From Zygnema cylindricum (Eukaryota > Streptophyta > Zygnematophyceae > Zygnematales > Zygnemataceae), in the NCBI GenBank assembly GCA_037447655.1, contig JBBHKE010002529.1, positions 1 to 64,000 of the forward strand: 64,000 bases of DNA, read 5' to 3'. The position numbers and the translations under genes are program-made. This document shows, piece by piece, positions 1 to 11,515 of this stretch. Below the pieces are notes generated by a model. It was not told where the DNA came from and ran no database searches. It was given only the letters and a program-made list of their open reading frames with translations. The stretch's first letter is position 1; every line of letters starts with the position of its first letter.

Positions 1-425
1 AGCGAGAGAGAGAGAAGGGAAAAGAGTGCGGAGAAGATGAAGAGAGAGGGAGAGAAAAAAAGGAGAGTGGAGAGGGGGGTTAAGGAAGAGGGCGAGAGGG
101 AGAGCAAGAGGGTGAGCGAGAGAGAGGGGGGAAGGGAGGGAGAAAAAGAGGAATAACGGGAAGGTGAGCGGGCGGGAGAAAGGCTGGGGCGTGGAGGGAG
201 GATAGTGGGAGGGCGAGGGGAAGGATAAGAGCTAGGGGAAAGGTAATGGCGGGAATAAAGGAGGCAAACGCAAAGAGAGGAGGCGGTGGGGTGGAGAGTG
301 GAGGAGAGGGAGATGGGAAAGGAGGCGGGGTGAGTGGGGAAGAGCCAGGTTGAGAGAAAGTAAAAGAGGATGGGAAGAAAGTGAGAGATGGAGACATATA
401 GAGGGGCAGAGGGAGAGACAGAGAA
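1..425. repeat. Polypurine tract (GGGAGA-like)
   Basis: The + strand is almost entirely A and G, built from degenerate GGGAGA and GAGAGG units. The window starts inside it, so its left end is not seen. It fades near 425-445, where ordinary copia-derived sequence begins. Reading frames on either strand here encode only low-complexity Ser/Pro/Leu or Arg/Glu/Gly runs and are not credible genes. Confidence 0.9.
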
Positions 426-599
426 GGAGCATCAATAAAAACAATAAAACATGCGGAGGGGGAGCATGCGCAACAAGACTCTTTGTAGAGGGCATTGAAA
501 CCGCCAAAATGCAAAGTCGGATGATTTCGAAGAAAACAGAGAATAGAATGGAGAATAGAACGAAAGATGAAGAGGAACACCTTCACTTAGTGGAGGTCA

Positions 600-1376
600 A
601 CATGAAGGACCTCACCCTGTGTCATACGCCAAAAAGAAATATCAAAGAGATGATTTGTCACTCTGCGATTTGAGGACTTGAAGTGACTGTAGGAGAGAAG
701 GTCATCGGATGTGTGGGATGCACAAAGGAAAAACCCAAAAGGAAGCCACATCCGGTCAAAGATCTACAAATGAAGGCGGATTCCCCCTTATGCCTCGTCT
801 ATGTGGATATTTGTGAGGAGATAAATTTGGAAACAATCGAAAGAAAAAATCATAATAGTAATCACTCATGATTTTCACAGAAAGACGAGTATATGTGCTA
901 AAGGCCAAGTCAAATGCCTAAGCGACATTCAAGCAATTTGAAGTCATGGTTGAAAAAAAAAGTAAAAAAAATGTGAAGGCAGTATGTCATGACCGTGGAG
1001 GTGAATTCCTTGCCTTTGCGAAGTATTATAATGAGACAAGGATAAAACAACAATTTACTGCTCATTATTCACCACAATGTAATACAATTGTAGAGAGGGT
1101 GGTTATTTCCCACAATCTATTAAAATCGTATTGAGGAAGAATCGGACGTTGCAAAAGATGTTGCTCGCCATGCTCCATATTGTTTGCAACCGAAGAAATG
1201 ACTGTATTTTGGGCATCAAAACACAGAAGGAACTTTGGAGTGGTACGGTGCCCATGGTCAAACACTTGAGGATTTATGGATATAAATCCAATGGCGTATA
1301 TAGAATACAAGAATCAAGAGGGGACTTAACAGCACTCTCATGGGAAAGATACTTTGTGGGTTACAATGAGAACTAA
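600..1376 (+). pseudogene. Copia A GAG-pre-integrase and integrase
   Basis: Fragments in several frames match copia integrase. A CxxC pair (CVGC, near 710) and the tract KRKPHP precede ADSPLCLVYVDIC, which holds the first catalytic Asp position. CHDRGGEF (near 990) holds the second Asp, and NTIVERVV (near 1085) keeps the Glu of the usual NGVxER motif. The WSGTVPMVKHLRIYGY segment (from about 1235) matches the conserved stretch after the catalytic core. Stops at 672, 869 and 1134 break the frame. In life this enzyme would insert the cDNA into the host chromosome; this copy is dead. Confidence 0.75.
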
Positions 1377-2356
1377 ATGCAATATCGAATCTACAACCCA
1401 ATCACTCGAAGGGTTTGAGAGTCAAGAAATATGGAGTTTAACGAAAACTTTGAATACAAGGTGAAAGGAGCCAACGGGTCCAAACGATCTCAAGAAAATG
1501 AGGTGAGTTAGTATAAGGAGTTTACGGGAAAGGTGGAAGAAAATTGTGATGAAGGAACAAACAAAAAAGTACAATTTTTAGACAATATTTATGTGAAAGT
1601 TCCAAACCTTAAGCCTACTAGTGACAATCAACAACGTGACAAAGTCCTCGCTGAATCACCTACATGCACCAACAATATGTCAACACGGTATAATTCTTTG
1701 GAGAATGAGGACGAGGACAATATACGAGGCAATGATTAACAAAAAGGGTTCACTGAGGATGTAAAGAGGATAATAAGATCGACAAATAGAAAGGCATCAG
1801 ATTGAATCTCACTAAGGCAATCAACAGACAAAATAAAAGACAAACCAGTTATCACAAATATATTTCGAAAATTGGAGAGGGAATGGCGAAATTATTTGTC
1901 TTTTTAAAGCAATTGTGAAGAATCGTCCCTCTGGTCATCAATCATTTCAAAAGGCTCGAGATTCAGACAAATGGGAGGAGAAGTGGAAACTTGCGCTTAT
2001 AAGAAATGGGAGGAGAAGTGAAAACTTGCGTTTATAAAGGAGTTAGATTATGTAAAGTCGAATGGGTGTTTTTAAAAAGTAGACTAAAGGCTCGCAGTAG
2101 AAAGAAAGATCATAGACCCATTCTCTTGTAGTCAATTTGGACTCTATACGAGCAATTATTGCAATGGCTTCTCTTGAATGCACATACAATAGATGGATGT
2201 AAAGACAACCTTTGTGAATAGAGAATGTGAGGAGGTGTACTTGAAAATCCGAAAAGGAGTTCTTAGAGAGAGAGAGGGAAATTTTGGCGAATATGAAAAG
2301 CTTCGTCTGATGTAGAGCAGGCACAAGGAACGTGTAATCACAAATTACAAAAAGTA

Positions 2357-3116
2357 TTGGTAACTCTAAGCTTTTGGGCTCATAACGGAATGTGTAGTGT
2401 AGAAGGCCGAGACATGATAATCTTCAATGTATACATGGATGACTTAATTTCGATTGCTTATAACTTGGAGCTACTTGAAGAATTAAAACGCAAATTTCAG
2501 AAACATTTAAAAAGCACAAACTTAGGGGACACACAATATATTTTGGGAATTCAGATCCAAAGGGGGAAAAGTGGAGATAATAAATTGATCCAAGAATAGT
2601 ATGAAAGGCGTTTTTAGAGAGTTTTGGGTTTTTAGATTGCTAACCATTTAGAACTTCTTTTGATCCTTGTTACAAGCTTATTAATAATGTTACGTGTCCA
2701 AGGTTGATGTTTCTTATAGGGAGGCATTGGGAAGCTTAATGGTTTTGGGTGTTGGGACTTGGCCAAATAATAGCACGGCATTAAGCATTGTGATACTGTA
2801 GCTATCCTAAAAAGGTAGACATTGGGAAGCAATGAAGAGGGTTGTTGCTTGGCAAGAACATTAAGTCTTAGGATTGTTTATAAGTAGGGAGAAATTTTGA
2901 GTTCTTAAAAATATTGTGATGTTGATAACAGAGATGATCATGACACAAAAAGGTCGACGTCAAGTTATGTGTTTTAACTTGCAGAAAGAGCCATCTCATA
3001 GAATTCACGTCTACAACTTATTTTTGCGCCTTCATCCACTGAAGCAGAGCATATGGTTGCAACTCATTCTACGAAAAATGTTTTGTAGATTGATTTCTTA
3101 TCCAAAGTTGGAGTGA
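2357..3116 (+). pseudogene. Copia A reverse transcriptase C-terminal part and RNase H
   Basis: A frame from 2357 to 2599 carries the RT signature YMDD at 2432-2443, followed by the copia stretch LGDTQYILGIQIQR. Downstream, in broken frames to about 3116, there is weak RNase H-like sequence (for example APSSTEAEHMVATHSTK near 3030) ending at FLSKVGVTKEFL, where copia polyproteins normally end. The upstream fingers and palm of the RT are missing or too decayed to read. Confidence 0.7.
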
Positions 3117-3129
3117 CGAAAGAGTTCTT

Positions 3130-5395
3130 GCAGATATTGAGTGAAAATATGTCCTCCCCCTCTCCTCCCCTTCCCTCCCCCCCTTTTCACTCCCCCCTTC
3201 GTCCACCCTCAACACACCCTTCCCATCTCCCCTTCCCACTCTGTATCCCTCTCACTAAACCGCAACCTATCCTTCCTCTTTCCCTCCAAATCTCTTTTCC
3301 ACTCACTCTCTCTCTCTTCCTCCCTCTTCCTTTGACTTTCCCTCTCGTTCTTCCTCTCGCTCTCCCTTTCCATCTCCCTCTACCTCTCCACTTTCGTCTC
3401 ACTCTCCACCTTCCCTCTCTTTCACCCTCTACCACTCCCTCTCCCTCTCTCTCACGTCCTCTCCCTCTCCCTCTTCCAATCACTCCCCTTCTCCCACTCC
3501 TTCCTCTCCCTCCCCCTATATATTACTCTCTTCCAATCCGTCCGCACCCCCCCCTGCATCTCCTTCTCCATCTTCCCACTCCCCCCCTCCCTCTCCTCCT
3601 TTCCCTCTTCTCCACCTCTTCTCTGTCCTCCACTCTCTCCTCCTCCCGCTCCCTCTCCCGTTCCCTCTCTCGCTTCCTCTTCCTCTCTATCTCTACTTCT
3701 CTATATGCCACCGTCTCCCCTTGCTCCCGTGTTCTCTCTCCTTCCCCACCTTCACCCTCCCTCTCCCTCCATACCTCTCTTGCTCAACATCCCTCTTGCC
3801 TTCCGCCTCTTTCCATTCTCTTTGTCTTCTCTTGTCCCCTTGTACCCCATCCCTCCATACCCCTCAACTCTCCCCCTATCTCCAACTCACTATCCCCAAT
3901 CCACATTCTCCCCTTCCACCATCACCATTTTCCTTCAACGTAATTCCCTCCCTCCTCGTTTCCTTATCCTTCTCCCTTTCCGTCTTCGTCTCCTTCTCCA
4001 ACTCCCTCTCTTTCGCTTTCTTCTCCCCTCTCCCGCTTTCCCCCTCTCCCCCCATCCCCATTTCCTCTTTTTTCCTCTTTTATCTCCTCACTCGTTCTTC
4101 TCTCCCTTATCTCCCTATCCCTCTCTCTTCCCCTCTCCTCACTATCCATCTCGCACCTTTTTTCCCTTCTCTCCCCTCTCTCCCTACCTCGACCCCCCCC
4201 TCGTCCTCTCCCTCTCCCAATCCCTATCCCTTTCGCCTTCTCTCTTCTTTCTCTCACTCCCCGTACAACTTTCTCTCCCCCCCCCTCTCCCCCACTCTCC
4301 CTCTGTGTTAATTCTTTTCTCTCCCCTCTCTATCCCTTTCGCCCCTCTCATTCTATACACCTAACCCCCCTATCCCTCTATCCCCCTCTCCTTCCTCCCC
4401 ATAATTTCCCAGTTTTACCCACTCTCTTCGACGATCTCTCTCCTTGTTCTCCCGTCTCCCTATTCCCCTCACTCCCTCTCCCCCTCTTCCTTAATTTCCC
4501 TCATACCCTCTCCGTCTCTTCCTCTCTACCCTTCTACCCCTTCCCCACTGTCCCCGATCCTTGACCTAATCCTTTCTCCTCCTCTTGACATCTTCCCCTC
4601 TTGACCACTCTCCCTCTACATATCTACCCGTCTATGTGCTTACCCTTATTACACTTTGCCACCCTACCTTTCTACCTCTCCCTCTCCCACTCCCTCTCTC
4701 GCCGTCTCTCCCCCACTCTTCTCCTCCTCTCCCTCTCTCTTCCTCCACCTCCCTCCCTCTCTCTTCTAGTCTTCTTCTATCCCCATCTTCTTTTCTCCAC
4801 CTCTCCGTCGTGACTTCCCAATCCCTCCTTCCATCCACCCATCTTTCCCGCCACAATTTCCCCTTCTACCGCCCTCAATCCTTCTTCGACTCACTCCCTT
4901 TCTTCCTTAAGCCCTTGAACTCGCCCTCTACATCTCAATCCCCCCCCCCTTTTTGTCCTCATACACGTCCTCTCCCTTTGCCGCTTCCTTACCCTCTCCC
5001 TCTCTTACTCCTCACTTTTTTTCCAACTCTCTCTCTCTCCCCACCACTACCTCTCCCCTCCCGCTTGGCCTCCCCCTCTCTCTCTCGTTCTCTCCCTCTT
5101 TTCCTCTCCGCTTCTCCTCTCACCTTCGTCCCATCTTCTCCTCTCTTACTCTCGCCCAGTCCTTATTCCTCTCGTCTCCTCTCCCTCTCCATCTCTCTTG
5201 CTTTCTCCCTCTGTTGCCACCTCCTCCACCTCACTCTCTCCTCCCCTTTTACCCTCTTGCTTTCCCACCTCTCTACTCCTTTGTTCTCTCTCCCTCTTTC
5301 TCTCCCATTTATCTACTCTCTCTCCCTCCCCACCATCTCCCCCTCCTCCCGATTCTTTGACCCACCCCAACCCCCCTTTTTGTTCCTATCTATTG
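3130..5395. repeat. Polypyrimidine tract (CTCTCC-like), 2.2 kb
   Basis: Over 2.2 kb the + strand is almost purely C and T, made of degenerate CCCTCT, CTCTCC and TCTTCC units with scattered A and rare G. It begins within about 15 bp of the end of copia remnant A and ends in a T-rich stretch about 190 bp before an LRR exon. Long open frames inside (3113-3943, 4585-5409) encode only Pro/Ser/Leu runs and reflect the lack of stop codons in such sequence. Confidence 0.95.
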
Positions 5396-5585
5396 AAATT
5401 AAATCTTAATAATTTTTTTTTTTCAATAAAATTGGAAGAATAAGTGACTAATTGTGGCAAAGTCGGTAGGTTAAGGGATGGAGAATGCAACTTGACAAAT
5501 GCGAGTGTCTTTGACAAATGTTTCTTGATTTTTTTATTTTTTGAGTTCTTTTTATAATTGGCTATGTGGATGTTTACTACCACAG

Positions 5586-5657
5586 ATGGTTAAACAACAA
5601 TAGGTTGAGTGGAAGCCTTCCATTTTCAATTGGTCAAATGATATCCCTTCGATACGT
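5586..5657 (+). CDS. LRR exon, 72 nt (gene 1)
   Basis: One leucine-rich repeat exon, flanked by a 3' splice site (ACCACAG, ending at 5585) and a 5' splice site (GTAAGA from 5658). Read as 1 nt + 23 codons + 2 nt, it gives WLNNNRLSGSLPFSIGQMIS and then LRY. This is one 24-residue plant-type LRR (LxxNxLSGxxPxxIGxLxxL). The exon has no stop. Its length and phase equal those of the exons at 14,653 and 15,909. It lies upstream of any recognisable signal peptide, so it belongs to a different LRR gene or gene fragment from the one starting at 13,382. No transcript evidence is available. Confidence 0.75.
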
Positions 5658-5789
5658 GTAAGACACGTGACACTATTGTGTTATGCAGCAAATGTGGTCT
5701 AAATGCAAATGGTTTGATGCCAAAAATAATTCACTACATAATTGATTTTGAAGTTTTTCCATTTTGTTTTGCATTTTCATTGTAGAAAT

Positions 5790-6830
5790 GTACGTGACTT
5801 GGGGAGGAAGGGATGAAAGGTGGGGAAGAGGGGGAGGGTGAGGTTAAAAGAGAGGATTAAGAGAGAAATAAGGGGAGTTGGATGGGGAGAGGGAGGGAGG
5901 GTTAGGGGGGGAGGAGGAACAGAGGGGCGGAAGGAAAGAAGGGGGTGGAGAGGGGGAATGAGGGAGAAGACGAGAGGGAGAGGGGGAGAGGTTGAGAGGG
6001 GGAGAGAGGGAAAGGTGGAGCAGGGTAGAAGGTGAAAGGGGGAGAGGATGAGAGGGCGAGAGGGGGAGGTAGAAAGGGAGAGAGTGGGAGAGTAGGAGTG
6101 AGTGAGGTGGGAAAAGAGGGGGAGAGAGAGAGGGAGAGAGGGCGAGATGGGGAAAGGGGGAGAGAGGGAGAGCGTGAGTGGGAGAGGGAGGTAGAGAGGG
6201 AGGTAGAAGGGAGAGGGAGACAGAGAGGGGCTAGGGAGTGGAAGAGGAAAAAGGAGGGGAGAGTGAGAAGGAGAGGGAGAGGGAGAGGAGAAGAGACGGA
6301 GAGAGGGATAGGGAGAGAAAAAGTAGAGAAGAGGGATGATGAGATATAAATAAAGAGAAGGAAATTGAGAGTGAGGGAATGGGTGGGAGAGGGAGTGGAA
6401 GGAGTGGCTAGTGGGGCTGGGGGCCTGGGCGTGGATGGAGAGTGAGAGCGGGAGGTCGAGAGGAGTAAAAGGTCATAGTGAGGGGTGAGGATGGGGATGG
6501 AGAAGGAGAGAGGGAGGGGGGGGAAAGAGGGGGAGAGCGAGAGGGGAGACGGCGAACAGTCGAGAGGGGGAGGAAGGGAGGGAGGTGGAGAGGGAGGGGA
6601 TGGGATTGGGAGATGGGTGAGTGTGAGAGGGGGAGGGGGGTCAGAGGCAAAGTGGGAGACAGAGGAGGGTCAAAGGAAGAAAAAGAGAGGGCGAGAGGGA
6701 ATACGAGAGTTAGCGGGAGAGGGAGTGGAAAGGGAAAATGAGAGAGGGCAAGGAGGATTCTGCAATAGGGAAGGAGGGAGAAGGAGAGGAGGGGGAGCAT
6801 GGGACACAATGTGGAGGAGATAAGAAAAAT
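5790..6830. repeat. Polypurine tract (GGGAGA-like), 1.0 kb
   Basis: A + strand purine tract of degenerate GAGAGGGGGAGA units, starting about 130 bp after the 5586-5657 exon. It forms the 5' half of the presumed intron reaching the 9839 exon. At 6835-6945 a 100-bp AT-rich spacer separates it from a polypyrimidine tract of opposite composition. Frames inside encode only Arg/Gly/Glu runs. Confidence 0.95.
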
Positions 6831-6944
6831 TAAACGTTAAAAAAGTGTTAAGTAATACTTATTTCTAATCATTTAATACTAATAATTGAGTTTTGATTTT
6901 GTATTAAAAAAAATATTTCCATGTATGAAAATGAAACCCCTATC

Positions 6945-9560
6945 ATTCTCACCCTCTCACCCTCACCCCCTATCTTCCCCTTTCTCCCCCTCTCTCCCCC
7001 TCTCACTACCTCTCCTGCTTTACCCCTCTCTCTCCCCCTCTTACCCCTTCTCATTTCCTTTGGATCTCCTCTCTCTCTACCTCCATCACCCCCCGGATGC
7101 CCCTCCCTCTCCTCCATCATCCGCTCCTTTCACTTTCCCTCTCCCCCTCTCCTCCTCTCCCTCTCCCTCTCTCGCCCTCACATCCTATCCCTCTCTTCCC
7201 CATTCTCCCTCCCCCTCTCCCACCCTTTCCCCATCCATCTCCACCTTTTCCTTTCAAACCTTCCGGTCTCCCCCTCTTTCTCCACCTCGCCCTCACCATC
7301 CTCCTCTCGTACCATCCTCCCATCCCTCTCACCCTCTCCCTCCCTACCCCATCAACCTACCGCCCCCCCCCTTCCCCCTCCACCTCCCCCTCACTCTCAC
7401 CCTCCCCTCCAATTCCACTCTCTCCCCCTCCTCGCGTCCCCCCTTAACATCCTCCCTCCTACCCTTACTCTCCCCCTCACCCTGGATGTCCTTCCTCTCC
7501 CCTTTTCCTTCACCCACTCTTATCCTCTCTCCCGTACTTCCTTTGCCCGACTCCACCTCTCCCCCGCTACCCCTTTCACCCTATACCCCCCTCCCCCCCC
7601 CCCTCTCCCTCTCCCCTTCTCTCCATATCACCCTCTCGTCATCTCCCTGTTTTCGCTAGTCTCCCACTCACACTCTCTCCCTCCCTCCACTTCTACCCTT
7701 CACCCGCTCCCCCTCCCCGGTCACTCCTCACTCTTCCCCCCCTGCTTCACTCTCCATATCCATCACCCTCTCCTTTTCTCTCTCCATCTTTCTCTCCCTC
7801 TCTCTTCCTCTCGTTCTCCACTCCCTCCATCTCTCTCTCCCTCTCCCACTCGCTCTAACTAACGCTCTCCCTATCCCACTCTCTCCCTCTCTCTCTCCCT
7901 CCCCCCTCTCTCCCGCCCCCCCTCTCCCCATATCACGCTCTCGTCATCTCCTCATCGTTGCTAGTCTCCCTCTCTCACTCTCATCCTCTCCCCGCTACTT
8001 CGACCCACCCGTAGCCCCCTCCCCAATCATTCCTTTCACTTCTATTGCCACTCCCCTCTCCGTTTTCTTCTCACTCTCCTTTTCCCTCTCCCTCTCTCTC
8101 TCCCTCTCCAACTCCCTCTGCCTCTCCCTCTCCCTCCCTCACTCCCTCTCCCCTTCCTCTCCCATTCCCTTAAAACCTCCCTCTCCCTCTCCCTCTCCCA
8201 CTCCCACTCCCTCTCCCTTTCACTCCCCCCCTCACTCTCCTTTGCTCTCTCACCCTCCCTCTTTCTCTTCCTCTCCCTCCATCTCCCTCCACCCTGTCCC
8301 ACTTTTCCTCTCCTCCACCTCCGCTTACATGCCCCTCTCTCTTTTTCCCTACCTTTTCAACTTCCACTCCCTCACTTTCCCGCTCACTTTCCCTCCACAT
8401 CTCTTCTTCTCCATCTTCCCCCCCTTTCCTCTCCTCCTAATCTACCGCTCTCGCGTTCCCTCTTCCCCTCGCCATCCCTCTCCCCTGTCTCCCCCTCTCA
8501 CCTTTTCCTATCTTCTCTTATCCCTTTAAAACCCTCTTTCTTATACCTCCTCTATCCCTCTTCACTCTTCCCCTCTCTCTAACTCCCCATCCTCCTCTTC
8601 CTCTCTCCCCCTTTACTCACTCCTTACTCTCCCCCTCTCCCTCTCCCACTCCTTATCAATGTCCCACTCCTTTCCCAAATATCTTCGCTCTCCCTCTCAC
8701 TCTCCTATTTTCACTCTCTCCCTCTCCCTCTCTCATTGTCTCTCTCTTTTTCTCTCCCTTTCCTTCTTTTCCCCTCATGTCCCTATCCCCCTCCCCCCCT
8801 TTTTCCCCTCTTGTATCTCCTATCACTCCTCTCTCACTCTTATCTCCCTATCTCCCACTTCCACCCGTCAGTTCCTTTTTATCCCTCTCCTTTTTTCACC
8901 CCTTTCCCCTCTCTTGTTCCCCTCCCTCTCTCCCCTCCGCTATCTCCCCTCTGTCTCCGCTATCTCTTTTTTTTTCTTCTTACCCTATCCCTTTATCCCC
9001 CTATCCCCATCTCGTTCCCTTCCATCTTTCTTCGCTTTCCCCCTCTCTCTCCACGATCCTCTCTTTTCTCTCGCCCCTCTCTATATTCCCCTCTCCTCTT
9101 CTCCCCTTCTCCTACACTCTCTCCATTCTCTCCCTTTCCTCTTCTCCTCTTGTCTTCCTCTCCCCGTCTCCACCTCTCCTCTTTCCCCTTACTCCTCTCC
9201 GCCTTTGTCACTCCACCTCCCTCTTGCCCTCTCTATCTCCGTTTATCCCACCCTCCCCCTCTCCCTCTCTCGCCCTTCCCCCCTCCATTATTTTTCGCTT
9301 CTTCTTCCCCATCTCCCGCCCTCACCCCTTCTCCGTCTCCATCGCCCGCTCATCATCCTCCTCTCATTCTCTTCCTCGTCCACTCTCCCCCTCCTCCATC
9401 GTCCATACCCACACCCTAACCCGCCTCCCACTCCCCTTCCCACGGGGCCTCCACTGCCGTTTCCCCCTCTCTTACCCCTTATTCCTTTCTCCTGCTCTCC
9501 CTCTTACTTCCCCTCTCCCTCTTTATATCCCTCTCTATCTGCCTCTCTCCATACCTCTCT
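6945..9560. repeat. Polypyrimidine tract (CTCTCC-like), 2.6 kb
   Basis: The longest low-complexity tract in the window. Its + strand is nearly pure pyrimidine, with CCCTCTCC-type units and short pure (CT)n and (CCCT)n runs. It forms the 3' half of the presumed intron between the LRR exons at 5586 and 9839 and ends about 280 bp before the second. It is broadly complementary in unit sequence to the purine tract at 5790-6830. The long frames within it (6886-7862, 8659-9604) are compositional artefacts. Confidence 0.95.
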
Positions 9561-9838
9561 GTAAATTTTTTGAGTTTACCTTTAAGATTTCATTTTATTT
9601 TTAAGTGGTTACTTGTTAATGTTTGAATTTTATGTCTATTGAAATCTAATTATGCTATTTAAATGATCGTTTTCTTCAATAAAACTGAAAAATATAAGTG
9701 ACAAATTGTGGCACAGTCACACAATGGGGGAAGAAAAAAAGGGGGTTCATGTCAAAAACTTTTTTACAGTAATCATATTCTTTGTTTTTTTTTTCATTTT
9801 AATTCTATGGCTGGTTTTGTGGTTACCTATTGTCATAG

Positions 9839-9907
9839 GTATCTATCTGATAACAAGTTGAGAAGCATTCCATCGTCCATCGGTCAACTGCCGTCCCTCA
9901 CCGAAAT
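9839..9907 (+). CDS. LRR exon, 69 nt (gene 1)
   Basis: A second LRR exon, after the acceptor CATAG (ending 9838) and before the donor GTAAGA (from 9908). Read as 1 nt + 22 codons + 2 nt, it gives YLSDNKLRSIPSSIGQLPSL and then TE. Compared with the 72-nt exons it lacks one codon: LRSIP where they have LSGSIP. Phase is preserved, so it can be joined in frame to the exon at 5586-5657 across a 4181-bp intron. The 16 nt before the acceptor resemble those before the 15,909 exon, which suggests module duplication. Function in a receptor-like protein is inferred from the repeat type only. Confidence 0.75.
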
Positions 9908-10104
9908 GTAAGACACATGACGCTATAGTTGGGTTGCAAATTAAAAGTGGTCAAAATAAAAAGTGTTAATCACAAAAATGGTTACCACATAATTAATTGT
10001 GGAGTTTGTCAAAAGGAAAACATTTTTATTTATATTTATAATTTTATTTTATTTTTATTATAATTATTTATTGCAAACAACCCAGTTATCAAAATGTACT
10101 TGAC

Positions 10105-10490
10105 TTGATGGTAAAAAAGGGGGATGGTGGAAGAGTGTCCAAAAGGGAAGTGGGAGGGGAAAGAGTGAGAGGTGAGGGAGGGGGAAGAGGGGATTACAGA
10201 GGGAGAGAGGAGGATAAAGAGGGATAGAGTGGCAGAGGGAAAGGAGTCGTATAGGGTGATGGTTAGGGAGAGAGAAAGAGAAAGATTGAGGGGCAAAATA
10301 GTCGGAGTGAAAGGGAGATGGAGATGGAGAGGGAGGAGAAAATGGAGGAGGGGGGAAGGGGAGAGGTGGAGATGGAACGCGAGACATAAAGGAAGTTTTG
10401 TAAAACACATGAGACGGGAGGGGGAGGGAAAATGATTGGAAGGGGACGAGGGAGAATAAGTGGGAGGATCTGGAGGAGCGGGAGGGGTAG
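10105..10490. repeat. Polypurine tract, 0.4 kb
   Basis: A shorter GGGAGA-like purine tract about 200 bp after the 9839-9907 exon, again on the 3' side of an LRR exon. It runs directly into the 30-bp minisatellite. Confidence 0.9.
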
Positions 10491-10500
10491 TAAACAAAAT

Positions 10501-11069
10501 AGTAAACATCAGTAAGAGCTAACCCTAAATAGTAAACTGCAGTAAGAGCTAACCCTAAATAGTAAACTGCAGTAAGAGCTAACCCTAAATAGTAAACTGC
10601 AGTAAGAGTTGACCCTAAATAGTAAACTGCAGTAAGAGCTAACCCTAAATAGTAAACTGCAGTAAGAGTTGACCCTAAATAGTAAACTGCAGTAAGAGTT
10701 GACCCTAAATAGTAAACTGCAGTAAGAGCTAACCCTAAATAGTAAACTGCAGTAAGAGCTAACCCTAAATAGTAAACTGCAGTAAGAGTTAACCCTAAAT
10801 AGTAAATGCAGTAAGAGTTGACCCTAAATAGTAAACTGCAGTAAGAGTTAACCCTAAATAGTAAACTGCAGTAAGAGCTAACCCTAAATAGTAAACTGCA
10901 GTAAGAGTTGACCCTAAATAGTAAACTGCAGTAAGAGCTAACCCTAAATAGTAAACTGCAGTAAGAGTTGACCCTAAATAGTAAACTGCAGTAAGAGCTA
11001 ACCCTAAATAGTAAACTGCAGTAAGAGTTAACCCAAAATAGTAAACTGCAGTAAGAGTTTACTCTAATT
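10501..11069 (+). repeat. 30-bp minisatellite, about 19 units
   Basis: Head-to-tail units of 30 bp, each holding AGTAAACTGCAGTAAGAG and then a CTAACCCTAAAT-like end. Units are in register with little drift; one at about 10,801 is 29 bp. They fall into three variants at one spot (GCTAACCC, GTTGACCC, GTTAACCC), interleaved along the array. Each full unit has a CTGCAG palindrome and a telomere-like ACCCTAAA. The last unit (from about 11,040) is degenerate. There is no spacer diversity, so this is not a CRISPR array. Confidence 0.97.
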
Positions 11070-11515
11070 TGTTAACCGCAGTAGAACCTCACAAGCTGCT
11101 CATTGGAAATTTTGGGCCTCAACTTGGTACTTGGTTTCACCCACCGGATATAGTGTGGCTCTGTTTGACTCAATCGTAGCATCAAATGAGATTGTTCGAC
11201 CACAAAATTTTCCCTAAAGAGCGATATTTTACTTGTTTTTTTAAAGGTACGCGATGTTTTTAGAGTTATACGGTATTATCAGTGTCATATGATATTCTCA
11301 AAGTACTACAATGTTTTCAAAGTTATATCTTTATCCTTTTACTTAACGTTAATTCTTCAGATTGATAGATTAAAAAAACAATCTCGCTTTAAACTGTTTA
11401 TTAGAGTTTTCTCGGAGATTTTTTTCTTCGGATTTTCTGCAAGGGTGCCTCAGGGGTTTCATTTCCAGCGTTTTGAGAATCTTGGAGGGTTCAATTTTTT
11501 TCTAGATTTTCAAAA
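11070..11515. other. No gene seen
   Basis: About 450 bp without a recognisable gene or clear repeat. It holds loosely repeated phrases such as TTTTCAAAGTTATA and TTTTTAGAGTTATACGG near 11,250-11,330. A 77-aa frame (11,289-11,522) has no recognisable feature. Confidence 0.5.

Larger units (their letters stand above)
430..3125 (+). mobile_element. Copia remnant A, no LTRs
   Basis: A decayed Ty1/copia polyprotein region on the + strand with domains in the usual order: GAG-pre-integrase, integrase, reverse transcriptase (RT), RNase H. No LTR is found at either end. The element is bounded directly by a polypurine tract on the left and a polypyrimidine tract on the right. Stops and frameshifts occur throughout, and the N-terminal half of the RT is not recognisable between about 1740 and 2350. 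It is a relic that cannot move by itself. Confidence 0.8.

Noticed and set aside
3113-9604. Very long open frames in the pyrimidine tracts (for example 276 aa at 3113, 313 aa at 6921, 301 aa at 8659)
   Set aside because: They exist because C/T-only sequence contains no stop codon. The products are Ser/Pro/Leu runs, open in two or three frames at once, with no domain.
10501-11069. CRISPR-like array
   Set aside because: Units are contiguous 30-mers with no variable spacers, in plant-type DNA; it is a minisatellite.
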